A DNA stretch of 64,000 bases from Brachybacterium faecium DSM 4810. GTDB lineage: Bacteria > Actinomycetota > Actinomycetes > Actinomycetales > Dermabacteraceae. This document shows positions 49,386 to 61,067 of this stretch, one piece after another. Numbering within the stretch: the stretch's first letter is position 1; the number at the start of each line of letters is the position of its first letter. The translations under genes were made by a program, and so were the position numbers. The stretch spans positions 2,046,001-2,110,000 of the forward strand of contig CP001643.1 in assembly GCA_000023405.1 (NCBI GenBank), given 5' to 3'. The notes beneath the pieces were generated by a model. The model saw nothing but the letters and a program-made list of their open reading frames with translations. It was not told the origin of the DNA and made no database searches.

Positions 49386-50603
49386 CTAGGACACGGCGGC
49401 CGCGCGGGCGCCGCGGGCGACGAAGAGGGTCACGACGATCGCGCCCAGCGTGGCCAGCAGCAGCAGCACGATCCCCAGGGAGTAGCTGCCGCTGACGGCG
49501 TGGATCGCAGCCATCACCAGCGGCGGCACGAAGCCGCCCAGACCGCCGGCCGCACCGACGAACCCGGTGACCGAGCCGACCACCGAGGGATCGCTGGTCT
49601 GGGCGACGAGGGCGAACACGGCGCCCGAGCCGAGGCCGAGGCCGGCCGCCATGACGATGAAGGCGATCGTGCCGATCGGCATCAGCGCGGGCTGGAAGGC
49701 GAGCGCGAGCGCCGCCAGCGCGACGGCCGTGTAGGAGATCAGCAGGGTGCGGGCGGCGCCGAGGCTGTCGGAGAGGGTGCCGCCCAGCGGGCGCATGATG
49801 ACCGCGACGATGACGAAGCCGGCCATCCGGAAGGAGGCGTCGGCGGCCTCGAGCCCGTACCAGTTCTGCAGCATCGTGGGCAGGAAGACGGAGAAGGCGA
49901 CGTAACCGCCGAAGGAGAGCGCGTACAGGTAGCAGGCCTGCCAGGTCACCTTCAGCGTCATCACCGCCGCCGACTGGGCGAGGATGTTCTTGCGCGAGGG
50001 CTCCCAGGTGGGGGCGTTGCGCATGAACAGCCAGCCGACGATCGCGTAGACGGTCAGGGCGAGGGCGGTGAGCACGAAGGGGGCCGCGTCGCCGATGCTG
50101 TTCACGAGCGGCACGGTGGTGAAGGCGCTGATCGCGGTGCCGCCCATGCCCACGCCGTAGAGGCCGGTGGCCATGCCCCGCTTGGCCGGCGGGAACCAGG
50201 AGTTCACATACGGGACGCCGATCGCGAAGGTCGTGCCGGCGATGCCGAGGAAGAATCCGCCCACGAGAAGGGTGGGATAGGCGTACTGGCCGACGAATCC
50301 CAGGAACAGCACGGGAATCACGGTGATCAGGGAGACCAGCGGGAACATGAGGTGCCCGCCGAAGCGGTCGGTGAGCCCGCCCATGGCGATGCGGCCGAGG
50401 GAGCCCACGAGCACGGGGATCGCGACGATCAGCGAGGCATCGGCGGTGAGCCCGCGCTCGAGGTAGACGGGACCGAGCGGGCTGAGCAGGGCCCAGGCCC
50501 AGAAGTTCACGCCGAAACCGATGGTGACGAGGGCGAGCGCCCTCCAGGCTCCGGTGGGGACGGTGTCTGGCTGTGCGACGGTGGCTGCAGGGGACGCTGT
50601 CAT
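49386..50603 (-). CDS. narK: Nitrate/nitrite transporter (MFS, NarK type)
   Basis: Major-facilitator protein of 405 residues with about 12 hydrophobic helices. It moves nitrate in and/or nitrite out across the cytoplasmic membrane. Family features include GFGVNFWAWALLSPLGPVYL in helix 1, GGLTDRFGGHLMFPL between helices 2 and 3, and the nitrate-signature-like glycine-rich segments GVGMGGTAISAF and GAAGGLGGFVPP. ATG 50603 has GGAGAG upstream. It is first of the nar run, so transport, reduction and assembly are coexpressed. Confidence 0.95.
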   Translation of the reverse strand: MTASPAATVAQPDTVPTGAWRALALVTIGFGVNFWAWALLSPLGPVYLERGLTADASLIVAIPVLVGSLGRIAMGGLTDRFGGHLMFPLVSLITVIPVLFLGFVGQYAYPTLLVGGFFLGIAGTTFAIGVPYVNSWFPPAKRGMATGLYGVGMGGTAISAFTTVPLVNSIGDAAPFVLTALALTVYAIVGWLFMRNAPTWEPSRKNILAQSAAVMTLKVTWQACYLYALSFGGYVAFSVFLPTMLQNWYGLEAADASFRMAGFVIVAVIMRPLGGTLSDSLGAARTLLISYTAVALAALALAFQPALMPIGTIAFIVMAAGLGLGSGAVFALVAQTSDPSVVGSVTGFVGAAGGLGGFVPPLVMAAIHAVSGSYSLGIVLLLLATLGAIVVTLFVARGARAAAVS

Positions 50604-50880
50604 GGTCTCTCCACGCTCGAGGTCGAGTGCGCAGGTCGAGGGATGCCCGACGGCGCATCGCGGGGTTCTTCCCGCACCCTCATAGGGTCCTCGGCCCGTG
50701 GGGCCAGACTAGGGGACTTCGGTCCCGGAATACACCTTTTCCGTGGTTCGCCCGCGCTTTCTCCGCGCTATCTGGCGGAGCTGCCCGACAATTCTGCCGG
50801 AATCTATTTCAGCAATGCCGACGTCACGTAATTAGTGGCCTCGTGCCCGCTCTGGGACGGCACGGAGTGCGCCGGTGCCG
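50604..50880 (-). promoter_or_regulatory. narK upstream region
   Basis: 277 bases between the ACT-protein stop and narK. The part at about 50735-50840 is clearly A/T-richer than its surroundings (for example TGAAATAGATTCC on the minus strand), as expected of a promoter region, but I cannot fix -35/-10 boxes. No FNR (TTGAT-N4-ATCAA) or NarL heptamer pair is visible. A small hairpin GGGAC-TTCG-GTCCC at 50713-50726 may end the upstream transcript. Confidence 0.4.
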
Positions 50881-51426
50881 TCACTCCGGGGCGTCGAGCT
50901 CGAGGTCGACCATCAGCTCCGCGGCGATCGTCTCGAGCGCCTCGCGCACACCGCCCTCGCCGGCGTGCGCGGGAAGGCGCACCTCCGCCTCCGCCTCGAA
51001 CAGCATCCCGCCGCCCTGGGGCGCCTCACGGGTCCAGCTGCGCAGCGAGTCGATGGTGGCGCCTTGCGAGCGCAGCGCCGCCGTCACCTCGCGGACCATC
51101 CCGGTGCGGTCCTGGCCCAGCAGGTGCAGCCGCAGCACGCTGCGGGGCTCCTCCGCGTCGCCGCGCGGAACCCCGACGGTCGCCTCGACGGCCAGACCCA
51201 CCTCGTCGGCGAGGGCGGGCAGCGCCTCGAGGAAGGAGCGGGCGCTCTCATCGGGCACGTCGACCTGGACGATGCCGGCGAAGGTGCCGGCGAGCAGCGC
51301 GAGCTGGCTGTCGACCCAGTTCCCGCCGTGCTCGTCGACGGCCGCGGCGAGAGCGGCGACGAGCCCGGGGCGGTCCTCGCCGATCGCGGTGAGCACGTAG
51401 GTGGTGGTCGGCGCGTGGGTGGTCAT
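50881..51426 (-). CDS. ACT-domain protein (GcvR-like)
   Basis: 181 residues with two ACT domains in tandem: YVLTAIGEDRPGLVAALAAAV (start) and LRLHLLGQDRTGMVREVTAAL (about 97). The layout matches the glycine-cleavage repressor GcvR and related amino-acid-binding regulators without a DNA-binding domain. The D-R-P/T-G loops that bind amino acids are intact in both. It is last in serA-leuB-ilvE-cimA-ACT, 57 bases after cimA, so it may sense serine, glycine or branched-chain amino acids (inference). Confidence 0.8.
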   Translation of the reverse strand: MTTHAPTTTYVLTAIGEDRPGLVAALAAAVDEHGGNWVDSQLALLAGTFAGIVQVDVPDESARSFLEALPALADEVGLAVEATVGVPRGDAEEPRSVLRLHLLGQDRTGMVREVTAALRSQGATIDSLRSWTREAPQGGGMLFEAEAEVRLPAHAGEGGVREALETIAAELMVDLELDAPE

Positions 51427-51483
51427 GCGCTCAGGGTAACCCCCGCGCGGCCGGACGCCGAGGGGTTCAGCCGCTCCGCCTGC

Positions 51484-53112
51484 TCAGACCCCGGACTTGA
51501 ACAGCCCGTAGGTGTACGCGTCGTAGATCGCCTCCCAGGAGGCCTCGATGACGTTGGGGCCCACGCCCACGGTCTGGAACTCCAGCCCCCGCCCGGAGGT
51601 GCGCACCAGCACGCGGGTGGTGGCGTCCGTGCCGTGGTGGGCGTCGAGGATGCGCACCTTGAAGTCGCGCAGCTCGAACTCGTCGACCTCGGGGTGACGG
51701 TCGCGCAGCGCCGCGCGCAGCGCGAGGTCCAGGGCGTTGACCGGCCCGTTGCCCTCGGCGATCGCGACCTTCCGCTCGTGCGCGCCGTCGCCGTCGGCGA
51801 GCAGCTTGACCGTCGCCTCGCTCTCGAGGGTGCCGTCCCGGCCCAGCTGGGAGGTGGCCCGCCATGACTCGACGGTCGAGTAGCTGGGCACCTGGTCCAG
51901 GTGGTCCAGCAGCAGCAGCTCGAAGGAGGCGTCGGCCGCCTCGTAGGAGTAGCCCACCGCCTCGCGCTCCTTGACGGTCGCCGCGAGGCGCGAGAGGAGC
52001 TCGGGCTCCCCCGCGAGGTCGAAGCCCAGCTCGCGGCCCTTGAGCTCGATCGAGGCGCGGCCGGCCATGTCGGAGATGATCATCCGCATGTCATTGCCCA
52101 GCTGCTGCGGGTCGGTGTGCTGGTACAGGTCGGGGTCGACGCGGATCGCGCTCGCGTGCAGGCCGGCCTTGTGCGCGAAGGCGCTCGCCCCCACGTACGG
52201 GGCCCGGGACCCCACCGGCATGTTCACGATCTCCCCGATCGCGTGCGCGATCCGGGTGGTCTCGGAGAGGGTCTCGGCGGGCAGCAGCTCCATGCCCATC
52301 TTCAGCTGCAGATCGGCCAGGAGGGTCACCAGATCGGCGTTGCCGGTGCGCTCCCCGTACCCGTTGATGCATCCCTGGACGTGGGTGATCCCCGCGCGCA
52401 CCGCGGTGAGGGCGTTGGCCACCGCGCAGCCGGTGTCGTTGTGGGTGTGCGCGCCGAGCCGCGCATCGGCCGCACCGGCCCGTGCCAGGCGGGCGCGGAG
52501 GTCCTCGATGATCTCGGTGACCTGGTGCGGGAGCATCCCGCCGTTGGTGTCGCACAGCACCAGCACCCCGGCGCCGGCCCGATGCGCGGCCAGCAGCACC
52601 GACGTGGTGTAGTCGGGGTCGTGGAGGAAGCCGTCGAAGAAGTGCTCGGCGTCGACGAACACCTCGCGGCCGAGGGACACGAGGTGCGCGACCGTTTCCC
52701 CCACCATGGCGAGGTTCTCCTCGCCGGTGGTGCGCAGCGCACCGGTGACGTGTCGCAGATCCGATTTGGCCACGAGAGTGATCGTCGGGGCGCCGGAGTC
52801 GACGAGCGCGGCGACCTGCGGATCCTCCTGCACCGCGACGCCCGCCTTGCGGGTCGCGCCGAAGGCCGCGAGCCGGGCGTGATGCAGCTCGAGCTCACCG
52901 GCGGCGCGGGCGAAGAACTCCGTGTCCCGCGGGACGGCACCGGGCCACCCGCCCTCGATGTAGGTGACGCCGAGCTCGTCGAGATGCCGGGCGACGGCGA
53001 GCTTGTCGGCGACCGACAGCGTGAGGCCCTCCTGCTGGGAGCCGTCGCGCAGCGTGGTGTCGTAGAGGTGGAAGGCGCTGATCGGCGCGGTGGGCGCGGC
53101 GTGGGTGGTCAT
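51484..53112 (-). CDS. cimA: (R)-citramalate synthase
   Basis: Condenses pyruvate and acetyl-CoA to citramalate, starting a threonine-independent route to 2-oxobutyrate and isoleucine. 542 residues. The catalytic LYDTTLRDGSQQEG, the metal-binding HTHNDTGCAVANAL and GCINGYGERTGNADL are present, with a C-terminal LeuA-type allosteric domain from about residue 380. Length and the GSQQEG motif separate it from LeuA. ATG 53112 (MTTHAAPTAP) has GAGG five bases upstream; ATG 53115 is one codon earlier with only two bases of spacing. It starts 7 bases after ilvE. Confidence 0.92.
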   Translation of the reverse strand: MTTHAAPTAPISAFHLYDTTLRDGSQQEGLTLSVADKLAVARHLDELGVTYIEGGWPGAVPRDTEFFARAAGELELHHARLAAFGATRKAGVAVQEDPQVAALVDSGAPTITLVAKSDLRHVTGALRTTGEENLAMVGETVAHLVSLGREVFVDAEHFFDGFLHDPDYTTSVLLAAHRAGAGVLVLCDTNGGMLPHQVTEIIEDLRARLARAGAADARLGAHTHNDTGCAVANALTAVRAGITHVQGCINGYGERTGNADLVTLLADLQLKMGMELLPAETLSETTRIAHAIGEIVNMPVGSRAPYVGASAFAHKAGLHASAIRVDPDLYQHTDPQQLGNDMRMIISDMAGRASIELKGRELGFDLAGEPELLSRLAATVKEREAVGYSYEAADASFELLLLDHLDQVPSYSTVESWRATSQLGRDGTLESEATVKLLADGDGAHERKVAIAEGNGPVNALDLALRAALRDRHPEVDEFELRDFKVRILDAHHGTDATTRVLVRTSGRGLEFQTVGVGPNVIEASWEAIYDAYTYGLFKSGV

Positions 53113-53119
53113 CATCGCC

Positions 53120-54211
53120 TCACACCAGCCGGGTCAGCCAGCCGTGCCGGTCCGGGACGCGGCCGTACTGGATGTCGGTGAGCTCCTGGCGCAGGGCGAG
53201 GGTGACCTCGCCGGAGCCGCCGTCGCCCACGGTCCAGGAGCCGCCGCGGGCGGCGAAGGAGCCGATCGGGTTGATGACGGCGGCGGTGCCGCAGGCGAAC
53301 ATCTCGGTGATCTCGCCGGTGCCGAGCTGGTCGAGCACCTCGCTCATCACCAGGCGCTGCTCGACCACCTCGAGGCCGCGGTCGGCGGCCAGGCGGAGGA
53401 TCGAGGCGCGGGTGACCCCCTCGAGGATCGATCCGGTCAGGGCCGGGGTCAGCAGGCGGCCGTCCCGGGTGAGCGCGAAGACGTTCATCCCGGAGAGCTC
53501 GTCGATGCTGGCGTGGGTCTCGGAATCGAGGAAGAGCACCTCGTCGGCGCCGTTCTCCGCGGCCTCCCGCTTGCCCAGCAGCGAGGAGGCGTAGTTGCCG
53601 CCGCACTTGGCCGCGCCGGTGCCCCCGGCGCCCGCCCGGGCGTACTCGTCGGTGATCCACACGACCAGCGGCTGCACGCCGCGGGGGAAGTACGGACCGG
53701 CCGGCGAGGCGATGACGTAGTAGTCCACCGTCTGGGAGGCGCGCACGCCGAGGAACTCCTCGGAGGCGAACATGAAGGGCCGCAGGTACAGCGACTCCTC
53801 GCTCGTCGCCTTCGGCACCCACGGCTCGTCCGCCGCGGTGACCGCCCGCAGCGAGGCGAGGAAGTCCTCCACCGGGAGCTCGGGCAGGGCGAGCCGCCGC
53901 GCGGAGCGCTGCATGCGCTCGGCGTTCGCCTCCGGCCGGAAGGTCCACACCGAGCCGTCGGCATGGCGGAAGGCCTTCAGACCCTCGAAGATCTCCTGGC
54001 CGTAGTGCAGCACGGCCGCCGCCGGGGAGAGCTGCAGCGGCCCGTACGGCAGCACCGAGGACTCGCCCCACCCCGACTCCTCGGTCCAGCGGGCGTGGGC
54101 CATGAAGTCGGTGAAGTGGGTGCCGAACCCGGGGGCGGCGAGGACGCGGGCGCGCTCGTCGTCGGCGATGCGACGGACGGTGCTGGTCTGGGGGAAGTCG
54201 AGCGCGCTCAC
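53120..54211 (-). CDS. ilvE: Branched-chain amino acid aminotransferase
   Basis: PLP fold-type IV transaminase for the last step of valine, leucine and isoleucine synthesis. 363 residues. The cofactor Lys is in AKCGGNYASSLLGKREA (about 200), with EIFEGLKAFRHADGSVWTFR and EMFACGTAAVINPIGSF typical of the family. It starts ATG 54211 (MSALDFPQTS). In this run it follows leuB by 50 bases, placing the aminotransferase with the 3-isopropylmalate dehydrogenase and citramalate synthase. Confidence 0.96.
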   Translation of the reverse strand: MSALDFPQTSTVRRIADDERARVLAAPGFGTHFTDFMAHARWTEESGWGESSVLPYGPLQLSPAAAVLHYGQEIFEGLKAFRHADGSVWTFRPEANAERMQRSARRLALPELPVEDFLASLRAVTAADEPWVPKATSEESLYLRPFMFASEEFLGVRASQTVDYYVIASPAGPYFPRGVQPLVVWITDEYARAGAGGTGAAKCGGNYASSLLGKREAAENGADEVLFLDSETHASIDELSGMNVFALTRDGRLLTPALTGSILEGVTRASILRLAADRGLEVVEQRLVMSEVLDQLGTGEITEMFACGTAAVINPIGSFAARGGSWTVGDGGSGEVTLALRQELTDIQYGRVPDRHGWLTRLV

Positions 54212-54261
54212 GGGATTCTCCTCGGTGCAGGTTTCAGGGTCAGTGTGACAGGGGCCGGGGC

Positions 54262-55329
54262 TCAGCGCCCGGAGATCGCGGCGACCAGGGCATCCCCGAT
54301 CTGTGCGGTGCCGCGTTCGGCGAGCTCCGGCGACCCGGCGCGGGCGGAGAGGTCGTTCTCGACCGCGGCGCGCACCGCGGCGGCCGGCTCGAGATGGCCC
54401 AGGTGGTCCAGCAGCAGCGCGACCGAGAGCACGGTGGCGGTGGGGTCGGCGAGATCCTTCCCGGCGATGTCCGGGGCCGAGCCGTGCACGGGCTCGAACA
54501 TCGAGGGGAAGGCGCCGGTGGGGTTGATGTTGCCGCTCGCGGCGAGGCCGATGCCCCCGCCGACGGCGGCGGCGAGGTCGGTGACGATGTCGCCGAAGAG
54601 GTTGTCGGTGACGATCACGTCGAAGCGGGACGGATCCTGAACCAGGTAGATCATCATCGCGTCGACGTGCGCGTAGTCCACCTCGACCTCCGGGTGCTCG
54701 GCGCCCACCTGGTCGACGATGCGGCGGTAGAGGTGCCCCGCATGGACCAGCACGTTGTGCTTATGGACGAGGGTGAGCTTCTTCCGGCGCCGCTCGGCCT
54801 GCTCGAAGGCGTAGCGGACCACCCGCTCGACCCCGACGGCGGTGTTCAGGGAGACCTCCGTGGCGACCTCGAGCTCGGTGCCGGTGCGCAGCGAGCCGCC
54901 GTTGCCGACGTACGGCCCCTCGGTGCCCTCGCGGACCACCACGAAATCCATCTCCCCCGGATTCGCCAGCGGGGAGGACACGCCCGGGACGAGCCGGGTG
55001 GGGCGCAGGTTCACGAAGTGGTCGAAGGCGAAGCGGAGCCTGAGCAGCAGGCCGCGCTCGAGCACGCCCGAGGGCACGCCCGGGTCGCCGACGGCGCCCA
55101 GGAGGATCGCATCGTGCTCGGCCAGGCGCGCCATGTCCTCGTCGGTGAGGGTCTCACCGGTGCGATGCCAGCGGCCCGCGCCGAGGTCGAAGTCGGTGGT
55201 CTCGACCTGCACGCCGACGGGCTCGAGGGCGGCGCGCAGCGCGCGCAGGCCCTGCGGCACGACCTCCTTGCCGATGCCGTCGCCCTCGATGACGGCCAGG
55301 CGCAGGGTGCGGGAAGCGGGGGTGCTCAT
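54262..55329 (-). CDS. leuB: 3-isopropylmalate dehydrogenase
   Basis: NAD-dependent oxidative decarboxylation of 3-isopropylmalate; in the citramalate route it also handles methylmalate. 355 residues. [18 protein letters not shown] at the start, [48 protein letters not shown] and [20 protein letters not shown] are diagnostic. The shape is closer to the TtuC/tartrate-dehydrogenase-like short type common in actinobacteria. It starts 35 bases after serA. Confidence 0.95.
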   Translation of the reverse strand: MSTPASRTLRLAVIEGDGIGKEVVPQGLRALRAALEPVGVQVETTDFDLGAGRWHRTGETLTDEDMARLAEHDAILLGAVGDPGVPSGVLERGLLLRLRFAFDHFVNLRPTRLVPGVSSPLANPGEMDFVVVREGTEGPYVGNGGSLRTGTELEVATEVSLNTAVGVERVVRYAFEQAERRRKKLTLVHKHNVLVHAGHLYRRIVDQVGAEHPEVEVDYAHVDAMMIYLVQDPSRFDVIVTDNLFGDIVTDLAAAVGGGIGLAASGNINPTGAFPSMFEPVHGSAPDIAGKDLADPTATVLSVALLLDHLGHLEPAAAVRAAVENDLSARAGSPELAERGTAQIGDALVAAISGR

Positions 55330-55364
55330 GGGGAGTCTCCTCGAAGTGGTGGAGTGGCGGGTGA

Positions 55365-56972
55365 TCAGTAGACGAGGTCGACGGCGTCGATCGAGCGGGC
55401 GTCGATCGCGGCGCCGAGCTCCTCGGCGAAGTCGCGGTCCACGCTCTCGTCGAGGTCGAGGACGACCAGCGCCTCCGCGCCCCGGGCGCTGCCCGCGCGG
55501 GAGACCTGCATGCCGGCGATGTTCACGCCGGCCTCGCCCAGGCGCAGCCCGTACTGGCCGATCAGGCCCGGGCCGTCCTCGTAGCGGATGATCAGCAGGT
55601 GGTCGCTCAGCGGGACGTCCAGCGCGTGGCCGAACACCTCGGTGAGCTTGTGCTCCTGGTCGACGCCGCTCAGCGTGCCGGAGACCGTGACGACCTCGCC
55701 GTCGCGCAGCGTGCCGCGCAGGGTGATGACGTTGCGGAAGCGCTCGGAGGTCTCGTCGGTGACCAGCTGCACGGTGATGCCGCGCTCCTCCGCGAGGACC
55801 GGGGCGTTGACGTAGCTGACCTGCTCGGTGACCACGGAGCGGAACACGCCGCGCAGGGCGGAGAGCTTCAGCGCGGTGACGTCCCGGGAGGCGATCTCGC
55901 CGTGCACCTCGATGTCCAGCAGCTCGGGCGACTCCCCCGCGAGGGCGGTGAAGAGCTGGCCGAGGCGATCGGCGAGGGCCACGCCGGGGCGCACCAGGTC
56001 GTCGATCGCACCGCCGGCGACGTTGACCGCATCGGGGACGAGCTCGCCGGCCAGTGCCAGGCGCACCGACTTCGCGACCGCGACGCCGGCCTTCTCCTGC
56101 GCCTCCGCCGTCGAGGCGCCGAGGTGCGGGGTGAGGGTGATGTTCTCGAGCTCGAGCAGGCGCTGGGCGCTCTCGGACGTCGCGGGCGGCTCCGAGGAGT
56201 ACACGTCCAGGCCGGCGCCGGCGATGCGCCCGGTGCTGAGCGCCTCGTAGAGCGCGTCCTCGTCGATGAGGCCGCCGCGGGCGGCGTTGACGATGTGCAG
56301 GTTCGGCTTGGCGATCGCGAACTGCTCCGCGCCGATCAGCCCGGTGGTCTCCGGGGTCTTCGGCATGTGCACGGTGACCACGTCGGAGCTGCGCATGAGC
56401 TCGTCGAGCTCGACCACGCGGGCCCCGAGCTCGGCGGCCCGGGCATGGTTGACGTAGGGGTCGTAGGCCAGCAACGTCACGCCGAAGGGGCGCAGGCGCT
56501 CGGCGACCAGCTGGCCGATCCGGCCGAAGCCGACGACGCCGACGGTCTTCTCCAGCAGCTCGACGCCGGTGAGCTGCTTGCGCTCCCAGCGACCGGCCTT
56601 GACGGAGGCGTCGGCCCGGCCCAGGTTGCGCAGCGAGGAGAGGATCAGCGTGATCGCGAGCTCCGCGGCGGAGACGATGTTCGAGGTGGGGGCGTTGATC
56701 ACCATGACGCCCGCGGCGGTGGCGGCGTCCACGTCGACGTTGTCCAGGCCCACGCCGGCGCGGGCGACGACCTTGAGCTGGGAGGCGGCGGCGTAGACCT
56801 CGGCATCGACCTGGGTCGCGGAGCGGACCAGCAGGGCGTCGGCGTCCGCGATCGCGGCCAGCAGCGCCGGCCTGTCGGTGCCGTCGACATTCCTGATCTC
56901 GACCTCGGGCCCCAGGACCTCGACGGTCGCGGGCGACAGCTCTTCGGCGATGAGCACGACAGGACGCGTCAC
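55365..56972 (-). CDS. serA: D-3-phosphoglycerate dehydrogenase
   Basis: First step of serine synthesis. 535 residues, the long actinobacterial form with an extra ASB domain and a C-terminal ACT domain ([20 protein letters not shown]) for serine feedback. Rossmann motif [17 protein letters not shown], catalytic Arg in [13 protein letters not shown] and His in [17 protein letters not shown] are intact. GTG 56972 ([12 protein letters not shown]) is chosen over ATG 57011 because GGAGGAG lies five bases upstream. It leads the serA-leuB-ilvE-cimA-ACT run. Confidence 0.96.
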   Translation of the reverse strand: MTRPVVLIAEELSPATVEVLGPEVEIRNVDGTDRPALLAAIADADALLVRSATQVDAEVYAAASQLKVVARAGVGLDNVDVDAATAAGVMVINAPTSNIVSAAELAITLILSSLRNLGRADASVKAGRWERKQLTGVELLEKTVGVVGFGRIGQLVAERLRPFGVTLLAYDPYVNHARAAELGARVVELDELMRSSDVVTVHMPKTPETTGLIGAEQFAIAKPNLHIVNAARGGLIDEDALYEALSTGRIAGAGLDVYSSEPPATSESAQRLLELENITLTPHLGASTAEAQEKAGVAVAKSVRLALAGELVPDAVNVAGGAIDDLVRPGVALADRLGQLFTALAGESPELLDIEVHGEIASRDVTALKLSALRGVFRSVVTEQVSYVNAPVLAEERGITVQLVTDETSERFRNVITLRGTLRDGEVVTVSGTLSGVDQEHKLTEVFGHALDVPLSDHLLIIRYEDGPGLIGQYGLRLGEAGVNIAGMQVSRAGSARGAEALVVLDLDESVDRDFAEELGAAIDARSIDAVDLVY

Positions 56973-57036
56973 GGAAACTCCTCCAGTACGGATAGCGGTC
57001 GTCGCGCGCATCCTCGAGGGCGACGTGTACGGGAAC

Positions 57037-57066
57037 AGCCTAAACCCCTGTCCGCCATGCGGTCAC
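57037..57066 (-). promoter_or_regulatory. Candidate serA promoter
   Basis: On the minus strand, -35 GTGACC (57066-57061), an 18-base spacer and -10 TAGGCT (57042-57037). It would give a leader of about 60 bases. Together with the terminator at 57136-57170 it separates the serA run from ilvBNC. Confidence 0.45.
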
Positions 57067-57135
57067 CGCAGTCAGGATGCGAGATGTGGGCAGGCGTCCT
57101 CACCGGCGGATCGGCCGACCGCCAGAATGCGGAAC

Positions 57136-57170
57136 GGCGGCGGGTGCACCTCGTGGGTGCACCCGCCGCC
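57136..57170 (-). terminator. Terminator after ilvC
   Basis: GGCGGCGGGTGCACC (57136-57150) and GGTGCACCCGCCGCC (57156-57170) form a perfect 15-bp stem with a 5-base loop, 17 bases beyond the ilvC stop. It is the strongest hairpin in the window. Confidence 0.85.
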
Positions 57171-57187
57171 GCTGCTCAGGGCGTCGC

Positions 57188-58896
<1,709 letters not shown>

Positions 58897-58898
58897 GC

Positions 58899-60656
58899 TC
58901 AGATGTCCCTCTCCCACTCGGGGCTCATGCCCTGGGCGATCTGGATCTCGTCGTTGGAGACCCCGGCCGGCACCATCGGCCACACCATGGCGTCGGCGCT
59001 GACGGTGAAGTCCACGACCACGGGCCGGTCGTTGATCTCCATCGCCTGGCGGATGGTCTCGTCGATGTCCTCGTCCCGCTCGCACCGCAGCCCGGCGCAG
59101 CCGTAGGCGTCGGCGAGCTTGACGAAGTCGGGGATGCGGCGGGTGCCGTGACCGGTGTTGAGGTCGGTGTTGGAGTAGCGCTGGTCGTAGAACAGGTTCT
59201 GCCACTGGCGCACCATGCCGAGGCTCGAGTTGTTGATGACCGCGACCTTGATCGGGATGTCGTTGATGACGCAGGTGGCGAGCTCCTGGTTGGTCATCTG
59301 GAAGCATCCGTCGCCGTCGATCGCCCACACCACCTTGTCGGGCATGCCCGTCTTCGCGCCCATCGCCGCGGGCACCGAGTAGCCCATCGTGCCCAGGCCC
59401 CCGGAGTTCAGCCAGGTGCGCGGGTGCTCGTAGCGGATGAACTGGCTGGACCACATCTGGTGCTGGCCCACGCCTGCCACGTAGATCGACTCGGGCCCGG
59501 AGATCTCGCTGAGGCGCGAGATCACCTTCTGCGGGGCGGTGAAGCCGTCGGCCGTCTCCGTCCAGCCCAGCGGGTAGTTCTCCCGCAGCATGTCCAGGGT
59601 GTTCCACCAGCCAGCGTAGTCCCGCGGATCGCCCTGGTCCAGGCGCGTGCGCACCTCGGCGGTCAGGGCCCGGGCGACATCCGCCGCCTGGCCGACGATC
59701 GGGACATCGGCCACCACGTTCTTGGAGATCTCCGCGGGGTCGACATCGGCGTGGACCACCTTCGCGTTCGGGGCGAAGGAGTCCAGGCGTCCCGTGACGC
59801 GGTCGTCGAACCGGGCGCCGATCGCGACGATGAGGTCCGCGCGCTGCAGCGCGGAGACCGCGGCGACGGTGCCGTGCATGCCCGGCATGCCCAGGTGGCT
59901 CGGGTGCGAATCCGGCAGCGCGCCGCGCGCCATGAGGGTGGTCATGAACGGGATGCCGGAGGCGTCCACCAGCTCGCGCACCTCTTCGGTGGCGTCGCCG
60001 CGCAGCACTCCCCCGCCGAGCAGGAACACCGGCCGCTTGGACTCCAGCATCAGCGCGGCCGCCTCGCGGATCTGCTTGCTGTGGGGCCGGGAGTCGGGCC
60101 GGTAGCCGGGCAGGTCGAGCGCCTCGGGCCACGTGAAGGTGGTCTGCCCCTGCTGGGCGTCCTTGGTGACGTCGACGAGCACCACGCCGGGCCGCCCGGT
60201 GGAGGCGATGTGGAACGCCTGCTTGATGACCTGCGGGATCTCGTCCGCGTCGGAGACCAGGAAGTTGTGCTTGGTCACCGGCATCGTCATGCCGACGATG
60301 TCCGCCTCCTGGAAGGCGTCGGTGCCGATGAACTCCGAGCCGACCTGGCCGGTGATCGCGACCATCGGGATGGAATCCATCTGGGCGTCCGCGATCGCGG
60401 TGATGAGGTTCGTGGCGCCGGGGCCGGAGGTGGCCAGGCACACGCCGACCTTGCCGGTGGCGTGGGCGTAGCCGCTCGCGGCGTGGCCGGCGCCCTGCTC
60501 GTGGCGGACCAGCACGTGGCGCAGGCCCTCCGCGTCCATCAGCGGGTCGTAGGTGGGCAGGATGGCACCGCCGGGAAGGCCGAAGACGACCTCTGCCCCG
60601 GCGTGCTTGAGGGACTCGACCAGCGCCTGCGCGCCGGTCATCTGCTGTCCGGTCAT
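58899..60656 (-). CDS. ilvB: Acetolactate synthase large (catalytic) subunit
   Basis: Thiamine-diphosphate enzyme joining two pyruvates, or pyruvate and 2-oxobutyrate, in the first common step of branched-chain amino acid synthesis. 585 residues. The catalytic Glu53 is in [15 protein letters not shown], the quinone/FAD-binding region in the middle, and the ThDP/Mg motif [12 protein letters not shown] ... NNSSLG is near 446-478. ATG 60656 has AAGGAG five bases upstream. It lies 122 bases downstream of an attenuator hairpin. Confidence 0.97.
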   Translation of the reverse strand: MTGQQMTGAQALVESLKHAGAEVVFGLPGGAILPTYDPLMDAEGLRHVLVRHEQGAGHAASGYAHATGKVGVCLATSGPGATNLITAIADAQMDSIPMVAITGQVGSEFIGTDAFQEADIVGMTMPVTKHNFLVSDADEIPQVIKQAFHIASTGRPGVVLVDVTKDAQQGQTTFTWPEALDLPGYRPDSRPHSKQIREAAALMLESKRPVFLLGGGVLRGDATEEVRELVDASGIPFMTTLMARGALPDSHPSHLGMPGMHGTVAAVSALQRADLIVAIGARFDDRVTGRLDSFAPNAKVVHADVDPAEISKNVVADVPIVGQAADVARALTAEVRTRLDQGDPRDYAGWWNTLDMLRENYPLGWTETADGFTAPQKVISRLSEISGPESIYVAGVGQHQMWSSQFIRYEHPRTWLNSGGLGTMGYSVPAAMGAKTGMPDKVVWAIDGDGCFQMTNQELATCVINDIPIKVAVINNSSLGMVRQWQNLFYDQRYSNTDLNTGHGTRRIPDFVKLADAYGCAGLRCERDEDIDETIRQAMEINDRPVVVDFTVSADAMVWPMVPAGVSNDEIQIAQGMSPEWERDI

Positions 60657-60778
60657 CGGAACTCCTTCGTCGTCTCGGACGGTGGGCGTGGCGGGGAACT
60701 GCTGCGGTGCGCTGCTGCGGCGGCGCTCCTCTGCGGCGATCTCCGATCCCTCCCGGCCCTGCCCCGCTCCGGGACACG

Positions 60779-60812
60779 AAAAAGCCCCTCCGCCTGGGGC
60801 TCGGGGAGGGGC
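60779..60812 (-). terminator. ilvB attenuator (rho-independent terminator)
   Basis: GCCCCTCC (60812-60805 as read on the minus strand) pairs with GGAGGGGC (60791-60784) and is followed by TTTTT (60783-60779). It lies between the leader peptide and ilvB, so it must be read through to express ilvBN(C). Confidence 0.8.
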
Positions 60813-60844
60813 GCGGATGACAGCTCGTAGTAGACGAGTGGGCG

Positions 60845-60883
60845 TCAGCCGCGCTCGGGAACTACGAGAAGGATCGTCTGCAT
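60845..60883 (-). CDS. ilvB leader peptide
   Basis: A 12-residue reading frame, [12 protein letters not shown], with five consecutive Ile, Leu, Leu, Val, Val codons. It lies 33 bases upstream of the attenuator stem. Such peptides sense charged branched-chain tRNAs: stalled ribosomes prevent terminator formation. Corynebacterium ilvBNC is known to be controlled this way. The leader codons CTC-GTA-GT are perfectly complementary to ACTACGAG downstream (about 60825-60832), which supports alternative RNA folds. A -10-like TATGGT lies 7 bases before the ATG, so translation may be leaderless or nearly so. Confidence 0.75.
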   Translation of the reverse strand: MQTILLVVPERG

Positions 60884-60890
60884 GCACCCC

Positions 60891-60896
60891 ACCATA
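60891..60896 (-). promoter_or_regulatory. Candidate -10 for the ilvBN leader
   Basis: TATGGT on the minus strand, 7 bases before the leader-peptide ATG. A -35 is not evident. If used, the transcript begins at or very near the leader ATG. Confidence 0.35.
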
Positions 60897-61067
60897 GGTG
60901 CACCCCGGCGCCCCGGGCCACCTGTCCGGATCGCGAGACCCCGCCGGACTGCGCTCCGCCGCACGGGCGGCGACCTCGGGCCCGACGAAGGTCCTGCGCA
61001 CGGCGCCGAACCGCTTCTACCGTATGAGCGAGGCCACCCGCGCCAGAGAGGACCGTGAGCACTCGTC

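Noticed and set aside
50604..50880. FNR or NarL binding sites upstream of narK
   Set aside because: I looked for TTGAT-N4-ATCAA and paired TACYYMT heptamers on both strands and found none; only an A/T-richer patch can be reported.
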